From: an uncultured Bacteroides sp. | Lineage (GTDB): Bacteria; Bacteroidota; Bacteroidia; Bacteroidales; Bacteroidaceae | DNA: 64,000 nucleotides | Direction of reading: 5' to 3' | Assembly (NCBI RefSeq): GCF_963678425.1 | Contig: NZ_OY782855.1 | Location: forward strand, 496,001-560,000 | Shown: positions 44,119 through 53,406 of the stretch, piece after piece | Layout of the letters: each line of letters begins with the position of its first letter | Numbering within the stretch: position 1 is the stretch's first letter | Program-made: the position numbers and the translations under genes | Notes under the pieces: model-generated | Database searches by the model: none | Told to the model about the DNA's origin: nothing | What the model saw: the letters and a program-made list of their open reading frames with translations, nothing else

Positions 44119-45441
44119 TTATATATTATCAATACTTTTTTTATATTCATATTTTGATGATAATAAGTTATATAATAATAATGGAAAAATCAGCATTCGG
44201 TTCTGATACATTAAATCGCTGGTAAAAGAATCAATAAACAAAAGTATCATGTAAAGGAATATAGGTAGACCAATTGTTTTTAAGTTTTTATTATAAATAG
44301 AAGTAATTGAAAAGAAGAAGTATAAGAATATAAACGTACCGATTATCCCATATCGTATAATAAAATTTGACCAAGAGATATCAGATGTATCCAATTGAAT
44401 CGTATTGCCTGTAATTTCATCTGGAAGCCCTATCTGATAATCAAAATGATTTAAGGTATAATCAGAACCCTCTGTCATATATCCAGCTCCAAAGACTGAT
44501 CCCATTTTAGAATCAGTTATATCCATAAATCTCTCAAAAAAATGTGTCATTCTAAATAAAAATGTTGAGTCTTCATCCATCACAAAATCATCATTAACTT
44601 CTAAAAATTCTCCACTTAGAACATTACTTATGTCTGTAACAGTTCTACCTTGAGCACTTTTTGCTACAATGAACAAAATAGGGATAATTATTACACATAA
44701 AATACGAGGGTATTTCATAATTACTTTTAAACCACCGATTTTAATATATATTCCTATTAGTGCACATACTATAAAAGCCATCATTAAAGAACGGTGTAAA
44801 GGCAGAAACATTGTTACAAATGGGATAACTGTAGTAACAACTCTTAACCAACCTTGATATGGATTGCAAAAAATAGCATAAAATACAAGAAAATAGAGCA
44901 TAAAGGGTACACTGTAAAAGCGTGTTATAACTCCAGTACGTCCACTTTCTCCACCTACTAATAATGCGATGCCAGTAAATGCTTGAATAATAAAAAGACA
45001 GCATTGAAAAAGAACAATGATAAATAAGATTTTTAAAAGTTTAACCAACTCCTCATTTTCCAATCTTCTTATAACAAAATAGGATAAAAGCAGAAAATAG
45101 GTTCTTGAAGTTCTTAAAATATCGACAAAGCTAATATGATAATAAAACAAGCTAATTCCTATGCAAATAATTATAAAAGAAAGATATATAGCTATAAGTT
45201 TGCTGATGCGATTTTTAGGTATAAAATCATCAAACCTGATAAATCCATATATAAAAAGCACAAGTATATAAACAAAAGCAAAATCAACAGATTTAGAGAT
45301 TCCTACATGCGTATCAAAAAGCATCTCTGGAATAAGCTGAAATCCATCAAATAGGAAAAAAAAGAATATCAGAATTGAAGATATTCTTTTTCCTATTATA
45401 TATAATATTATACTTAATATAAGTAATGGCAAGAATAGCAT
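44119..45441 (-). CDS. wzy: O-antigen/capsule polymerase, Wzy-like
   Basis: 440 residues with about 11 predicted membrane segments and one large hydrophilic loop (about residues 265-360, VTDISNVLSGEFLEVNDDFVMDEDS and following). That is the usual Wzy topology. Wzy proteins share little sequence, so the call rests on topology and on being next to flippase, Wzz and transferases. It would polymerise repeat units in the periplasm. Confidence 0.75.
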   Translation of the reverse strand: MLFLPLLILSIILYIIGKRISSILIFFFFLFDGFQLIPEMLFDTHVGISKSVDFAFVYILVLFIYGFIRFDDFIPKNRISKLIAIYLSFIIICIGISLFYYHISFVDILRTSRTYFLLLSYFVIRRLENEELVKLLKILFIIVLFQCCLFIIQAFTGIALLVGGESGRTGVITRFYSVPFMLYFLVFYAIFCNPYQGWLRVVTTVIPFVTMFLPLHRSLMMAFIVCALIGIYIKIGGLKVIMKYPRILCVIIIPILFIVAKSAQGRTVTDISNVLSGEFLEVNDDFVMDEDSTFLFRMTHFFERFMDITDSKMGSVFGAGYMTEGSDYTLNHFDYQIGLPDEITGNTIQLDTSDISWSNFIIRYGIIGTFIFLYFFFSITSIYNKNLKTIGLPIFLYMILLFIDSFTSDLMYQNRMLIFPLLLYNLLSSKYEYKKSIDNI

Positions 45442-45465
45442 AATTTAATCATTTAAATAGAACTC

Positions 45466-46998
45466 TTATATCTTGTTGAATATATTCATAATTAAAATAT
45501 TACCACCGAAATAGCGTTTAAAATCGTTTTGATTTACTAATTCTAGCCTTTTATAAGACCATACAATTAGTGGAATAAAGATAATTATTGTATACAATAT
45601 TCTTATCATTTCTTTATTGAATGCCAAACTGGTCAGGCCAATGACAGTCAGTAGTAAAAGAACGCATGCAATGCGCAAAATGTATTTAACTTTAAATTCG
45701 TACTTAATATTGAGAAACTTATTCTGATAATAGATTCCTAATATATAACTTGCTAAATATGAAAGAACATTAGAAATAATAACTGTGTACATTCCCGTTA
45801 ATGAAAATAGAAAATAGAAGGCTAGAATATTAACAATCACTGAAAGCATCTGAAAAACAATAGTCCTCTCTGGATAACCTTTAGCTAGCAGAAAAATGTA
45901 TATCGGTAAAGTCAAAGGACTAAATATTAGATATGGTATGACTAAACCTGTAATAAATATTGAGTAATTAATTACATCAATCTGCAACCACAATGTTACT
46001 ATATCCTTGCAAGTAAAAATAAGTAGTGCACACACTGGAAGCACAACTAAGAAAATCTTAGAAGTGAGATCTTTAATTAAAACTGCAATATACTGTTTGT
46101 CTTTTAAAGAAGAAAGATATGGATAAAGCGGCTGAAGTAGTTTACTAAACAAGCTAGTCAACTGTGTCCTAATCTTTAAGCCTATTTCAAAATAAGCAAC
46201 GACATTGAGCCCCAAGAAATGTGAGATTAATATCTTAAATAAAGGTTCATTAAAAAAGCCAATAAATCCGGAAAGGTATACCTTTACACCAAAAGTAAGT
46301 TGCTTTTTGGCTGCCGGCTTAAAAGTTCCTTTTAAATTTGTGAAAGCAATTATTCCCCATTTCTTTAAAAAGAAAATCAAAATAAGAAAGAACCAGCAAA
46401 GAGCTGCAGCCAACATCGCATATCCTACCCAATCTAAATGATGTCCCATAAGGACAACTATAATGATCCCTCCCCAGTAAATAATACTATAAATGAGCTG
46501 AGAAAAATTAGTGAAATAGATTTTCTGCATGGAATCTAGTACAGCAGAAAAAATCTGACCAATTAACAGAAGCATATTAGATATTAGCAAAGTCGTATAT
46601 AGTACTTGTGATTGCTCATAATATTTAATAGGAACACTTAATATACTTACAAGTATAAATTCTCTAAATATGAAAGCTAATATAGTTAACGGAATAATGA
46701 TGGAACACATTATCACCAAAGATGCAAAAATATCATTTTCAGACTCACTACACTTTCCTTGTTCGGATATATATTTTATTAAGGCTGAATTCAAACCTAA
46801 ATTGGCAAATATATTTAAATTACCTATGACTGAAACAATTGCAAAAACCCCATACAATTCAGTGCCAAGTTTATTGATAAAAATAGGGATGCAAAGAAAT
46901 GTCAGCACTGCTGTAATAACAAGCTGAACCACTCCACTTAGAGAATTATTAATCAAGGTTTTTTTTGAAACCGCTGAATTTTTATTAAGCTCAGTCAT
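45466..46998 (-). CDS. wzx: polysaccharide flippase, Wzx-type (MOP superfamily)
   Basis: 510 residues with about 14 membrane segments and the N-terminal LTFLCIPIFINKLGTELYGVFAIVSVIGNLNIFANLGLNSALIKYIS pattern of Wzx/RfbX transporters (about residues 33-80). It moves the undecaprenyl-linked repeat unit across the inner membrane. Its start overlaps the wzz stop by 8 bp. Confidence 0.88.
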   Translation of the reverse strand: MTELNKNSAVSKKTLINNSLSGVVQLVITAVLTFLCIPIFINKLGTELYGVFAIVSVIGNLNIFANLGLNSALIKYISEQGKCSESENDIFASLVIMCSIIIPLTILAFIFREFILVSILSVPIKYYEQSQVLYTTLLISNMLLLIGQIFSAVLDSMQKIYFTNFSQLIYSIIYWGGIIIVVLMGHHLDWVGYAMLAAALCWFFLILIFFLKKWGIIAFTNLKGTFKPAAKKQLTFGVKVYLSGFIGFFNEPLFKILISHFLGLNVVAYFEIGLKIRTQLTSLFSKLLQPLYPYLSSLKDKQYIAVLIKDLTSKIFLVVLPVCALLIFTCKDIVTLWLQIDVINYSIFITGLVIPYLIFSPLTLPIYIFLLAKGYPERTIVFQMLSVIVNILAFYFLFSLTGMYTVIISNVLSYLASYILGIYYQNKFLNIKYEFKVKYILRIACVLLLLTVIGLTSLAFNKEMIRILYTIIIFIPLIVWSYKRLELVNQNDFKRYFGGNILIMNIFNKI

Positions 46999-48049
46999 TA
47001 CGTCTTTTAATCATGCAATATCCATAAATAGAGGTAAATGTCAGTATTGCCAAAAAGCCACCGGCAATTCCACCAATTAAAAAGCCTTTTACCTTTCCCA
47101 ATTTTTTCTTTTCTAATGGTAATACAGGGTCGTCGATAATTTCAATTAATGGAGTCTCTTTATCTAAACTTAACTTCATTAGTTCTAGGTTCTTTTTCAT
47201 CTCAATATACGTTCCTGCCAGGATCTGTATATCTGTTTGCTTCTTTATGAGTCCCACTGTACTTGATTGACGTACAGAATTCATTGTTTGATCGGCTAAC
47301 CCAGCTCTGGCAACTAGTGCACTCTCATATTCTCGCTTTACAGAATCAGTTTGATTAATTAGTTTTAAATAATTCGTACGGGCAAGTTTTGTTTTAGTTT
47401 CAACATAGAAAGCTGAAGTTTCTTTCATCAAGCTTTCTACAAATAATTTGGATAGTAGCTCATTCTCTGAAGTGAAAGATACATCTCCAATACTTAGTTT
47501 TTTACTCCTTTTTTTTACTGTAAGCCTTTTTAAAAGAATTTCCCCACATGCAATCTTAAAAACACTATCTTGTGCCCTTGTAAAAGTACTCCTATCTTGA
47601 TTGACCGGAAATGCTAAATCTCTAAGTTTTGAGTTTTCACTGGTTTTCCAGTCTTTATTATATTTATAGGTTGTTAGATACATATTTAGAAGATTATCCT
47701 TTTTTCCATCAATATCGACAGGAGAAAGTAGTGCTTTTTCTATTAATGCTCTTGACATTAATAACTCATACAAATTATCACCTCCAAAAGCACCACTTTC
47801 AGATCCTCCTAAAGAAAATCCAAATTGACTGGCAAGACTAGACAATCCCCCCGCTTTATCAGCTTCTTGCAAAGCAAAGCTTAAATTTGCAGTGTATGTA
47901 GGAGCAATTAAAAGAGAAGTTCCTACGCCAACTGCTGCACCAATGAGAGTAATTCCAATAATTTTATATTTAGCAGAAAATAAATATTGTTTCCAGCTAT
48001 GATAAGACTCCATTAATTTATTTAAAGATATATATTCTGTTTTCTCCAT
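46991..48049 (-). CDS. wzz: Wzz-type chain-length determinant
   Basis: 352 residues with two membrane helices, near residues 27-47 (IIGITLIGAAVGVGTSLLIA) and 325-345 (GFLIGGIAGGFLAILTFTSI), and a long periplasmic coiled region between them (LMKETSAFYVETKTKLARTNYLKLINQTD). The motif VLPLEKKKLGKVKGFLIGG before the second helix is the proline-rich Wzz signature. No tyrosine-kinase domain is attached. Second gene of the operon. Confidence 0.88.
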   Translation of the reverse strand: MEKTEYISLNKLMESYHSWKQYLFSAKYKIIGITLIGAAVGVGTSLLIAPTYTANLSFALQEADKAGGLSSLASQFGFSLGGSESGAFGGDNLYELLMSRALIEKALLSPVDIDGKKDNLLNMYLTTYKYNKDWKTSENSKLRDLAFPVNQDRSTFTRAQDSVFKIACGEILLKRLTVKKRSKKLSIGDVSFTSENELLSKLFVESLMKETSAFYVETKTKLARTNYLKLINQTDSVKREYESALVARAGLADQTMNSVRQSSTVGLIKKQTDIQILAGTYIEMKKNLELMKLSLDKETPLIEIIDDPVLPLEKKKLGKVKGFLIGGIAGGFLAILTFTSIYGYCMIKRRND

Positions 48050-48063
48050 TTTAATTTTTATTC

Positions 48064-50520
48064 TTATTTAAATAATGAAACGATAATTGCAGCAACAGAA
48101 ACAACACTCGTTGTAATGCTAATAACCTCACCTGTAGACATCTTTTCCTTAATTGGTTTTTCTGGAATAATAATACGAGATCCAGGATATACATTAGGGT
48201 AGTTTTTAATTCCGCAGAAAGATTTGGTAACTTCCACTCTTCCGTTAGCATGAATCACATAAGCCTTTTTTTTCAATGCGTTACTACTAAATCCACCAGC
48301 AGCATCTACATAATACTTAAAAGAAGATTTTTTAAGGTAACGGACAGTGTTCGGCATTAAAACTTCTCCACTGACATTTACAGTTTCCAACATTTTTGGA
48401 ATACTTAGTACATCACCCTCCTCTAATATTAAATCATATTGAGAACCTGGATTATCAATAATTTCTTTTAAGGAAATTCCTACAATATCGGTTTCGCTGA
48501 ATAGTTGTTTTTTGAGTTCTAATGAATCTGTAGATTCTGTTTGTTTTTTCACTTTAGATCCTAGATTTTTTGCAACTTGTTTTAATAAATTCTTTTCTGA
48601 TTCTGTTTTTTGTGACTTTCGAATAAGGTATGCGCCTTCAGGATAAGCATAGGATGATAATCCGCCACTCATCTTTACTAAGTCTGAAATTCTTTGGTTT
48701 TTTGAAGTTAATATATAATTACCCGGTGTTTTAACTTCGCCTTCTATAATTACTTGTTTCATATCTTCATAACCGTATATAGAACGGATCATAATCCGAT
48801 CTTCCTTCTTAAGTTTGAAATTAGCTGCGCTATCACTAAATGCAAGTTCTTTATCAATTTTAAAACTATAAGCTGCTGCTTTATTTATATTTTCATTTAA
48901 GACTTTTAAGTCTGTTATTTGTCTATAAACTTCAATCTCACCTTTATCGGCTTTTTTAGTCATTCCTTTTGCCATTAATACAGCATCTTTCAGAGTCATT
49001 CCCTCTGCAAACGGGTATCTGTCTGGTGATACAACTTCACCTGAAACATACACAAATTCATCCTCTTTCATTTCAAGAATTGATGAGATATGTATGCTGT
49101 CCTCTCTTTGAAGTACTAAATCATTTTGACCTTCCAAGGCATCTGCTGGTGAAAATGATGTCATTTCCGGAAGATTTTTAGTATTCTTCCTATAAACTAC
49201 AGCTCTAGTTGCAAATGCATCCTCTTTCAGTCCGTCTGCTTTTGCTAATAAATCACTAACTTTCATTCCTTTAGTAAGTGGATATACTCCTGGACGATAA
49301 ACTGAACCTGTTATTTGAACTCTGTTTGAGAAGCGTTTTAGTAATTTACCAACTTTAAATTCATCACCTGATTCTGTTAAATATGTCTTGAATTGAGGTA
49401 AAGTTACATCAATTACGCTTTTTTCTTTTGTTGTGTTTCTATATGCCGTAATTCTTTCTCGATAGGCATTTTCTGTAAAACCACCTGCAAATTCAATCAG
49501 ATTAGAAACAGATTCAAACTCTTTCATCTCAAAAATTGCAGGAACTTTAACTTCACCGGAGATAGAAACGCGATTACTATAAGGAAGTACTTTGATAACG
49601 TCCTGATCCTGCAATTTTAAATTGCATTGTTTTCCATATACTATGAAATCATATAAATCTATTACAGCAATAACTGAATGTCCTCTGCTAACCTGAATCT
49701 TGCGAAAAGAACCTTTCTCTGTAGGCCCGCCTGAAACATATAGCGCATTATAAACAGATGCCAATGAAGAAATGGTGTATGAACCCGGATAGGCTACTTC
49801 TCCAATTACACTTACAGTAATGCTTCGGATGTCTCCTAAAGCGATACTGACTTTTGTTGAATTGCTTTTTATGCCACCATATATAGTAGATAATCTCTTT
49901 TTTATAACAGATTTTGCTTCTTGTATAGTAAGTCCACCTACGGAGACTACTCCTGCTAAAGGTATTTTTATTTTTCCTTCAGGAGTTACAAAAAGATTAT
50001 AGTTTGCTTCCGAATCGCCATATACATCTATTAATAGTTCATCATCTGGTCCAAGTATATAATTACTGGGAGTTGCTAAACGAAGATTAGGTTCAAACGT
50101 TAGATTTACATCTTTAAATGTTGAAAGTCCAAAGATCTCTAATTTATTTGCCTTTATTGAATCTTGTTTTTGTTTGTATGCTTCATAATATTTGAGCATT
50201 TCCGGATTAAGCTTATCTGGGTCTTCCAGCTCGTCTTTAACTTCCAGAGTACGTTTTTTTACTCCTTTATTTTTATCATTATATCGTACAATTCTACTTT
50301 TAAGTTTTTCAGTTTCTGTTTTGCTCAATCCCTTACTACTTGCATACTGATCGATCTGATTCATAGAAACCCCCTTCTTATCCATTTGTGAGATAAGATC
50401 ACTTAATTGTGTATCAGAGATATTATCAATATCCATACCCTTCAGCATATCCAAAGACTGAGCATTTAATGTAATAAAGGAAAAGAAGAAGAAAAGAAGA
50501 AGAAAAGTAATATTTTTCAT
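48064..50520 (-). CDS. SLBB-domain polysaccharide export protein, Wza-like
   Basis: 818 residues from MKNITFLLLFFFFSFITLNAQ, a good signal peptide. The Poly_export motif PSNYILGPDDELLIDVYGDSEANYNLFVTPEGKIKIPLAGVVSVGGLTIQEAKSVI is at about residues 145-200, followed by five or six SLBB repeats (VSGEVKVPAIFEM, ITGSVYRPGVYPL, VSGEVVSPDRYPF, IEGEVKTPGNYIL, VSGEVLMPNTVRYL). A C-terminal helix (VISITTSVVSVAAIIVSLF) may span the outer membrane as in Wza. Starts at 50553 or 50565 are open but lack a leader; 50520 fits best. First gene of the locus. Confidence 0.9.
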   Translation of the reverse strand: MKNITFLLLFFFFSFITLNAQSLDMLKGMDIDNISDTQLSDLISQMDKKGVSMNQIDQYASSKGLSKTETEKLKSRIVRYNDKNKGVKKRTLEVKDELEDPDKLNPEMLKYYEAYKQKQDSIKANKLEIFGLSTFKDVNLTFEPNLRLATPSNYILGPDDELLIDVYGDSEANYNLFVTPEGKIKIPLAGVVSVGGLTIQEAKSVIKKRLSTIYGGIKSNSTKVSIALGDIRSITVSVIGEVAYPGSYTISSLASVYNALYVSGGPTEKGSFRKIQVSRGHSVIAVIDLYDFIVYGKQCNLKLQDQDVIKVLPYSNRVSISGEVKVPAIFEMKEFESVSNLIEFAGGFTENAYRERITAYRNTTKEKSVIDVTLPQFKTYLTESGDEFKVGKLLKRFSNRVQITGSVYRPGVYPLTKGMKVSDLLAKADGLKEDAFATRAVVYRKNTKNLPEMTSFSPADALEGQNDLVLQREDSIHISSILEMKEDEFVYVSGEVVSPDRYPFAEGMTLKDAVLMAKGMTKKADKGEIEVYRQITDLKVLNENINKAAAYSFKIDKELAFSDSAANFKLKKEDRIMIRSIYGYEDMKQVIIEGEVKTPGNYILTSKNQRISDLVKMSGGLSSYAYPEGAYLIRKSQKTESEKNLLKQVAKNLGSKVKKQTESTDSLELKKQLFSETDIVGISLKEIIDNPGSQYDLILEEGDVLSIPKMLETVNVSGEVLMPNTVRYLKKSSFKYYVDAAGGFSSNALKKKAYVIHANGRVEVTKSFCGIKNYPNVYPGSRIIIPEKPIKEKMSTGEVISITTSVVSVAAIIVSLFK

Positions 50521-50572
50521 ATAGCCGATATTGTTAGTTTTTAGATTATCCATATAAAACCGCAAAGTTAGC

Positions 50573-50580
50573 AGTTTATA
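50573..50580 (-). promoter_or_regulatory. -7 element for the polysaccharide operon
   Basis: TAACTTTG on the minus strand, 52 bp before the ATG at 50520. A start at 50565 would lie at the transcription start. Confidence 0.55.
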
Positions 50581-50736
50581 TTTTAAGTATCTAATTTTAT
50601 ATAAAAGAATTTTATTTTTATATTTTACTTGTTATTTCAAGATAAGAAACGTGTTTTAGCTTTCTTTATTGCTTCTATGTTGATAATTTGTTGATAATAT
50701 AATGGCTTATTTATGGGTAGTCTTTAATAAAAGATG

Positions 50737-50744
50737 TACATTTG
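50737..50744 (+). promoter_or_regulatory. -7 element for the HU-SPOR gene
   Basis: TACATTTG ends only 4 bp before the ATG at 50749, so the mRNA would have almost no leader. Confidence 0.5.
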
Positions 50745-50748
50745 CATT

Positions 50749-51861
50749 ATGATTGAATTGCTAAAACATATAGAATCTTTATTATTAGAAAACGATTGTG
50801 TGATTATTCCCACCTTCGGCGGTTTTGTATCTCATTATACTCCAGCTAGATGGATAGATGAAGAGGGATTATTCCTTCCTCCTACCCGTACTATTGGTTT
50901 TAATCCTCAGTTAAAGATGAATGATGGGTTATTGGTGCAATCTTATATGACCGCATATTGCACAGATTTCTCTGACGCCTCTAAGCTTGTGGATAAAGCT
51001 GTAAAAGAGCTTATTAGTAATCTGCATGAAGAAGGAAAGGTGGAGATGCACGGAATTGGAGATATGTATTTTACAATTCATGGTACTCTTCAATTTCAGC
51101 CATATGAAGATGGATTACTTACACCTTATTTATATGGATTAAATTCATTTGAAATTGATAAATTAGATCACAAAGTAAAAGTTGAGGAAGAGAATATTGA
51201 AACGGATATTCGTGATCCTAAAGTTTATGAGATAAGAGTTAATCGTTCTTTTCTTCGGGCTTCGGTAGCTGTTGCAGCAGCGGTCATTCTATTTTTCTTT
51301 ATGTCGACTCCAGTGGAGAATACCTATGTAGAGAAATCAAATTATGCGCAATTAATTCCTTCGGAGTTATTAGAATCATTCAATAATAAAATAATTGCTA
51401 CTAAAACAGGTTCTGCAAGAGTTTCCAGAATAAATAATGATTTAAAAAGTTCCCAATTAGCACTAATCGATAATTCAAATTCAAGTAATAAAGAAGCAAC
51501 GGTTCTTCAAAAAAATCAAGAACTGTTAAAACCTAAAGCTGTAAAGGAAGTTACTATACCTAAACAAACGGTTGAGAAGAAAAAGACTTCTGTGACCACT
51601 CTGGTAAAACCAACAACAGCTTCAGTTAATAAAAGTTCCTACTATATAATTACAGCAAGTGTTGCTAACCGTGCTGATGCACAGGAAATTGTTAACAGAT
51701 TGAGATCTAAAGGGTATTCCGGAGCAACTTATATTGAAGGTAATAAACGCATAAGAGTAAGCATTATGTCTTTTTCTGATAATGTAGAAGCTAATAATAA
51801 GCTTTGCCAATTGAAGAAAAATGCAATCTATAAAGATGCTTGGGTACTGGCAAATAAATAA
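50749..51861 (+). CDS. HU-CCDC81 and SPOR domain protein
   Basis: 370 residues from MIELLKHIESLLLENDCVIIPTFGGFVSHY. Two HU-CCDC81-type domains fill about residues 1-150. They are followed by one membrane helix (SVAVAAAVILFFFMS, about 175-190), a serine/threonine/lysine-rich linker, and a C-terminal SPOR domain (SYYIITASVANRADAQEIVNRL) that binds denuded peptidoglycan at the septum. An earlier in-frame ATG at 50734 lies inside the promoter and is rejected. This suggests a link between nucleoid and division site, but that role is inference. Confidence 0.9.
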   Translation: MIELLKHIESLLLENDCVIIPTFGGFVSHYTPARWIDEEGLFLPPTRTIGFNPQLKMNDGLLVQSYMTAYCTDFSDASKLVDKAVKELISNLHEEGKVEMHGIGDMYFTIHGTLQFQPYEDGLLTPYLYGLNSFEIDKLDHKVKVEEENIETDIRDPKVYEIRVNRSFLRASVAVAAAVILFFFMSTPVENTYVEKSNYAQLIPSELLESFNNKIIATKTGSARVSRINNDLKSSQLALIDNSNSSNKEATVLQKNQELLKPKAVKEVTIPKQTVEKKKTSVTTLVKPTTASVNKSSYYIITASVANRADAQEIVNRLRSKGYSGATYIEGNKRIRVSIMSFSDNVEANNKLCQLKKNAIYKDAWVLANK

Positions 51862-51874
51862 ATGATTTCCTATT

Positions 51875-52399
51875 ATGAAAAGAATTTTATGTCCAAAATG
51901 TGAGAATTATCTTACATTTGACGAAACGAAATACGCTGAAGGGCAATCTCTGGTATTTGTTTGTGAGCATTGTGGCAAACAATTTAGTATCCGAATTGGG
52001 AAGACTAAGCTTAAATCCAAGAATAGAAATGAAGAATGTGATGAGCAAGAAAATAAAGAAAAGTTCGGTAGCATTGTAGTCATTGAAAATGTATTTGGTT
52101 TTAAGCAGATTATTCCTTTAAGTCTTGGCGATAATGTTATTGGCCGCAGATGTGTTGGCACTGTTATTAACACTCCTATCGAAACTTCAGATATGAGCAT
52201 GGATCGTCAGCACTGCGTTATCAATATTAAGAAAAATAAAAAAGGAGCACTTGTCTATTCTCTTAGAGATTTCCCAAGCGTAACAGGAACTTTTCACATG
52301 AATGAGATTTTAGATGATAAGGATCGTGTGATTTTAAAAGATGGGGCAATTGTTACGATTGGTGCTACTACTTTTATTCTCCGATGTGCTGAGGATTAA
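51875..52399 (+). CDS. FHA-domain protein with N-terminal zinc ribbon
   Basis: 174 residues. Cysteine pairs at 6/9 (CPKC) and 30/33 (CEHC) form a small zinc ribbon. After a charged linker comes a forkhead-associated domain with GDNVIGRRC, the core MSMDRQHCVI (the arginine/histidine pocket that reads phosphothreonine) and LKDGAIVTIGATTFIL. It starts 13 bp after the HU-SPOR gene and is likely in the same operon. No Ser/Thr kinase is seen nearby. Confidence 0.88.
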   Translation: MKRILCPKCENYLTFDETKYAEGQSLVFVCEHCGKQFSIRIGKTKLKSKNRNEECDEQENKEKFGSIVVIENVFGFKQIIPLSLGDNVIGRRCVGTVINTPIETSDMSMDRQHCVINIKKNKKGALVYSLRDFPSVTGTFHMNEILDDKDRVILKDGAIVTIGATTFILRCAED

Positions 52400-52915
52400 A
52401 ACCAGCAATCTTTATTCCTCTTTTACCTTGCGAGAATTAAAAATTACGTCCAATCCCACATGTAATTTAAAATATCGCAAGGAAATTGCATTAAAAACGC
52501 TTGAAATAGGCATAAAGTAATTGAATTATAATAGTTTATCCTCGCTTTTTAGGCTTTACAATTTTGCTTCAAATAATTTAAGAAACAGAAATTATTGTAT
52601 TTTTATAAAATAGGAAAGTAATTTACTAGAGTATATTACTTAATTTATACTATTGAAGACTAAAATCTCTAATTTCTTCTATCTCGAAAAATAAGTTTAT
52701 TCATCTGCAATTAAGGCTTAAATTTAAAACTACTTTCAATGAGCTTGATAGAATATTCTTGTTAGATTTCGCTAAAATTTGTGATAACAAAAATTAAGAT
52801 TCGTTTTTTTCAAAAAAGAGTAATAACAGATTCTGACAAATTTATGAAGGAGGGAATTACAATTTGGCTCTAAAAAAATAACCCACTGAATAATCAATGA
52901 GTTATTTCACATCTG
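52400..52915. other. gene-free AT-rich gap with a long imperfect inverted repeat
   Basis: No gene seen. An inverted repeat with CCTTGCGA (52426-52433) and TCGCAAGG (52475-52482) continues inward with AT-rich pairing, making a stem of about 21 bp soon after the FHA gene stop. It has no following T-run, so it is not a standard terminator. The rest appears featureless. Confidence 0.4.
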
Positions 52916-52988
52916 TAGCGGATCCGGGAATCGAACCCGAGTCTCAACCGTGAGAGAGTTGCGTGCTAGGCCACTACACTAAACCGCC
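52916..52988 (-). tRNA. tRNA-Glu(CTC)
   Basis: The acceptor GGCGGTT pairs with ATCCGCT with one mismatch and a G-U. The anticodon loop is CTCTCAC and the T-loop is TTCGATT. A minus-strand TACTTTTG at 53094-53101 could be its promoter, leaving a leader near 100 nt. Confidence 0.88.
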
Positions 52989-53093
52989 ATCATATTAATT
53001 AATCTATTATCAATTCTATATTTTCATCATCAAAAAAAGTCCGATACACATTTTGTATATAACTTCGCTCGTTATGCCTGTTTTTTGATACTG

Positions 53094-53101
53094 CAAAAGT
53101 A
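53094..53101 (-). promoter_or_regulatory. -7 element upstream of tRNA-Glu
   Basis: TACTTTTG on the minus strand, in the gap between the 92-codon gene and tRNA-Glu. Confidence 0.45.
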
Positions 53102-53127
53102 ATACCTTTTTCTTAATTACAAAAGCT

Positions 53128-53406
53128 TTAAGGAATCTTTTTTTTTACTTTAATCATTTTATTCATTAGCGCGTAATGCTTATCTACAACTTGATTGGTT
53201 GGAAAGAATGTAAAATTAATCTGCCAACCATTTTTCCTGAATGCAAATTTCCGACCTGTAGCTCCTTCCTGAATTTTGGTAAGTTTTTGTAATACAAAGT
53301 CTTCTATCCCTTCGGGATCTTCAATGGATGATTGAATAATGTCTGTTATAACAAAGAATCCTGGCGTGGATATCCTGGTAACTAGCGCTAAAATATTTTC
53401 AGCCAT
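53128..53406 (-). CDS. small conserved-looking protein of unknown function
   Basis: 92 residues, no signal peptide. The sequence (MAENILALVTRISTPGFFVI, then DIIQSSIEDPEGIEDFVLQK) suggests a compact alpha/beta protein, and the C-terminus is strongly basic (MIKVKKKIP). I do not recognise the family. Its start overlaps the end of the FetB-type permease gene by 8 bp, so it is translated as the last member of that operon and may serve the transporter. Confidence 0.65.
   Translation of the reverse strand: MAENILALVTRISTPGFFVITDIIQSSIEDPEGIEDFVLQKLTKIQEGATGRKFAFRKNGWQINFTFFPTNQVVDKHYALMNKMIKVKKKIP

Noticed and set aside
50520..50736. Invertible promoter region upstream of the polysaccharide operon
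   Set aside because: No pair of matching inverted repeats flanking the promoter was found by eye.
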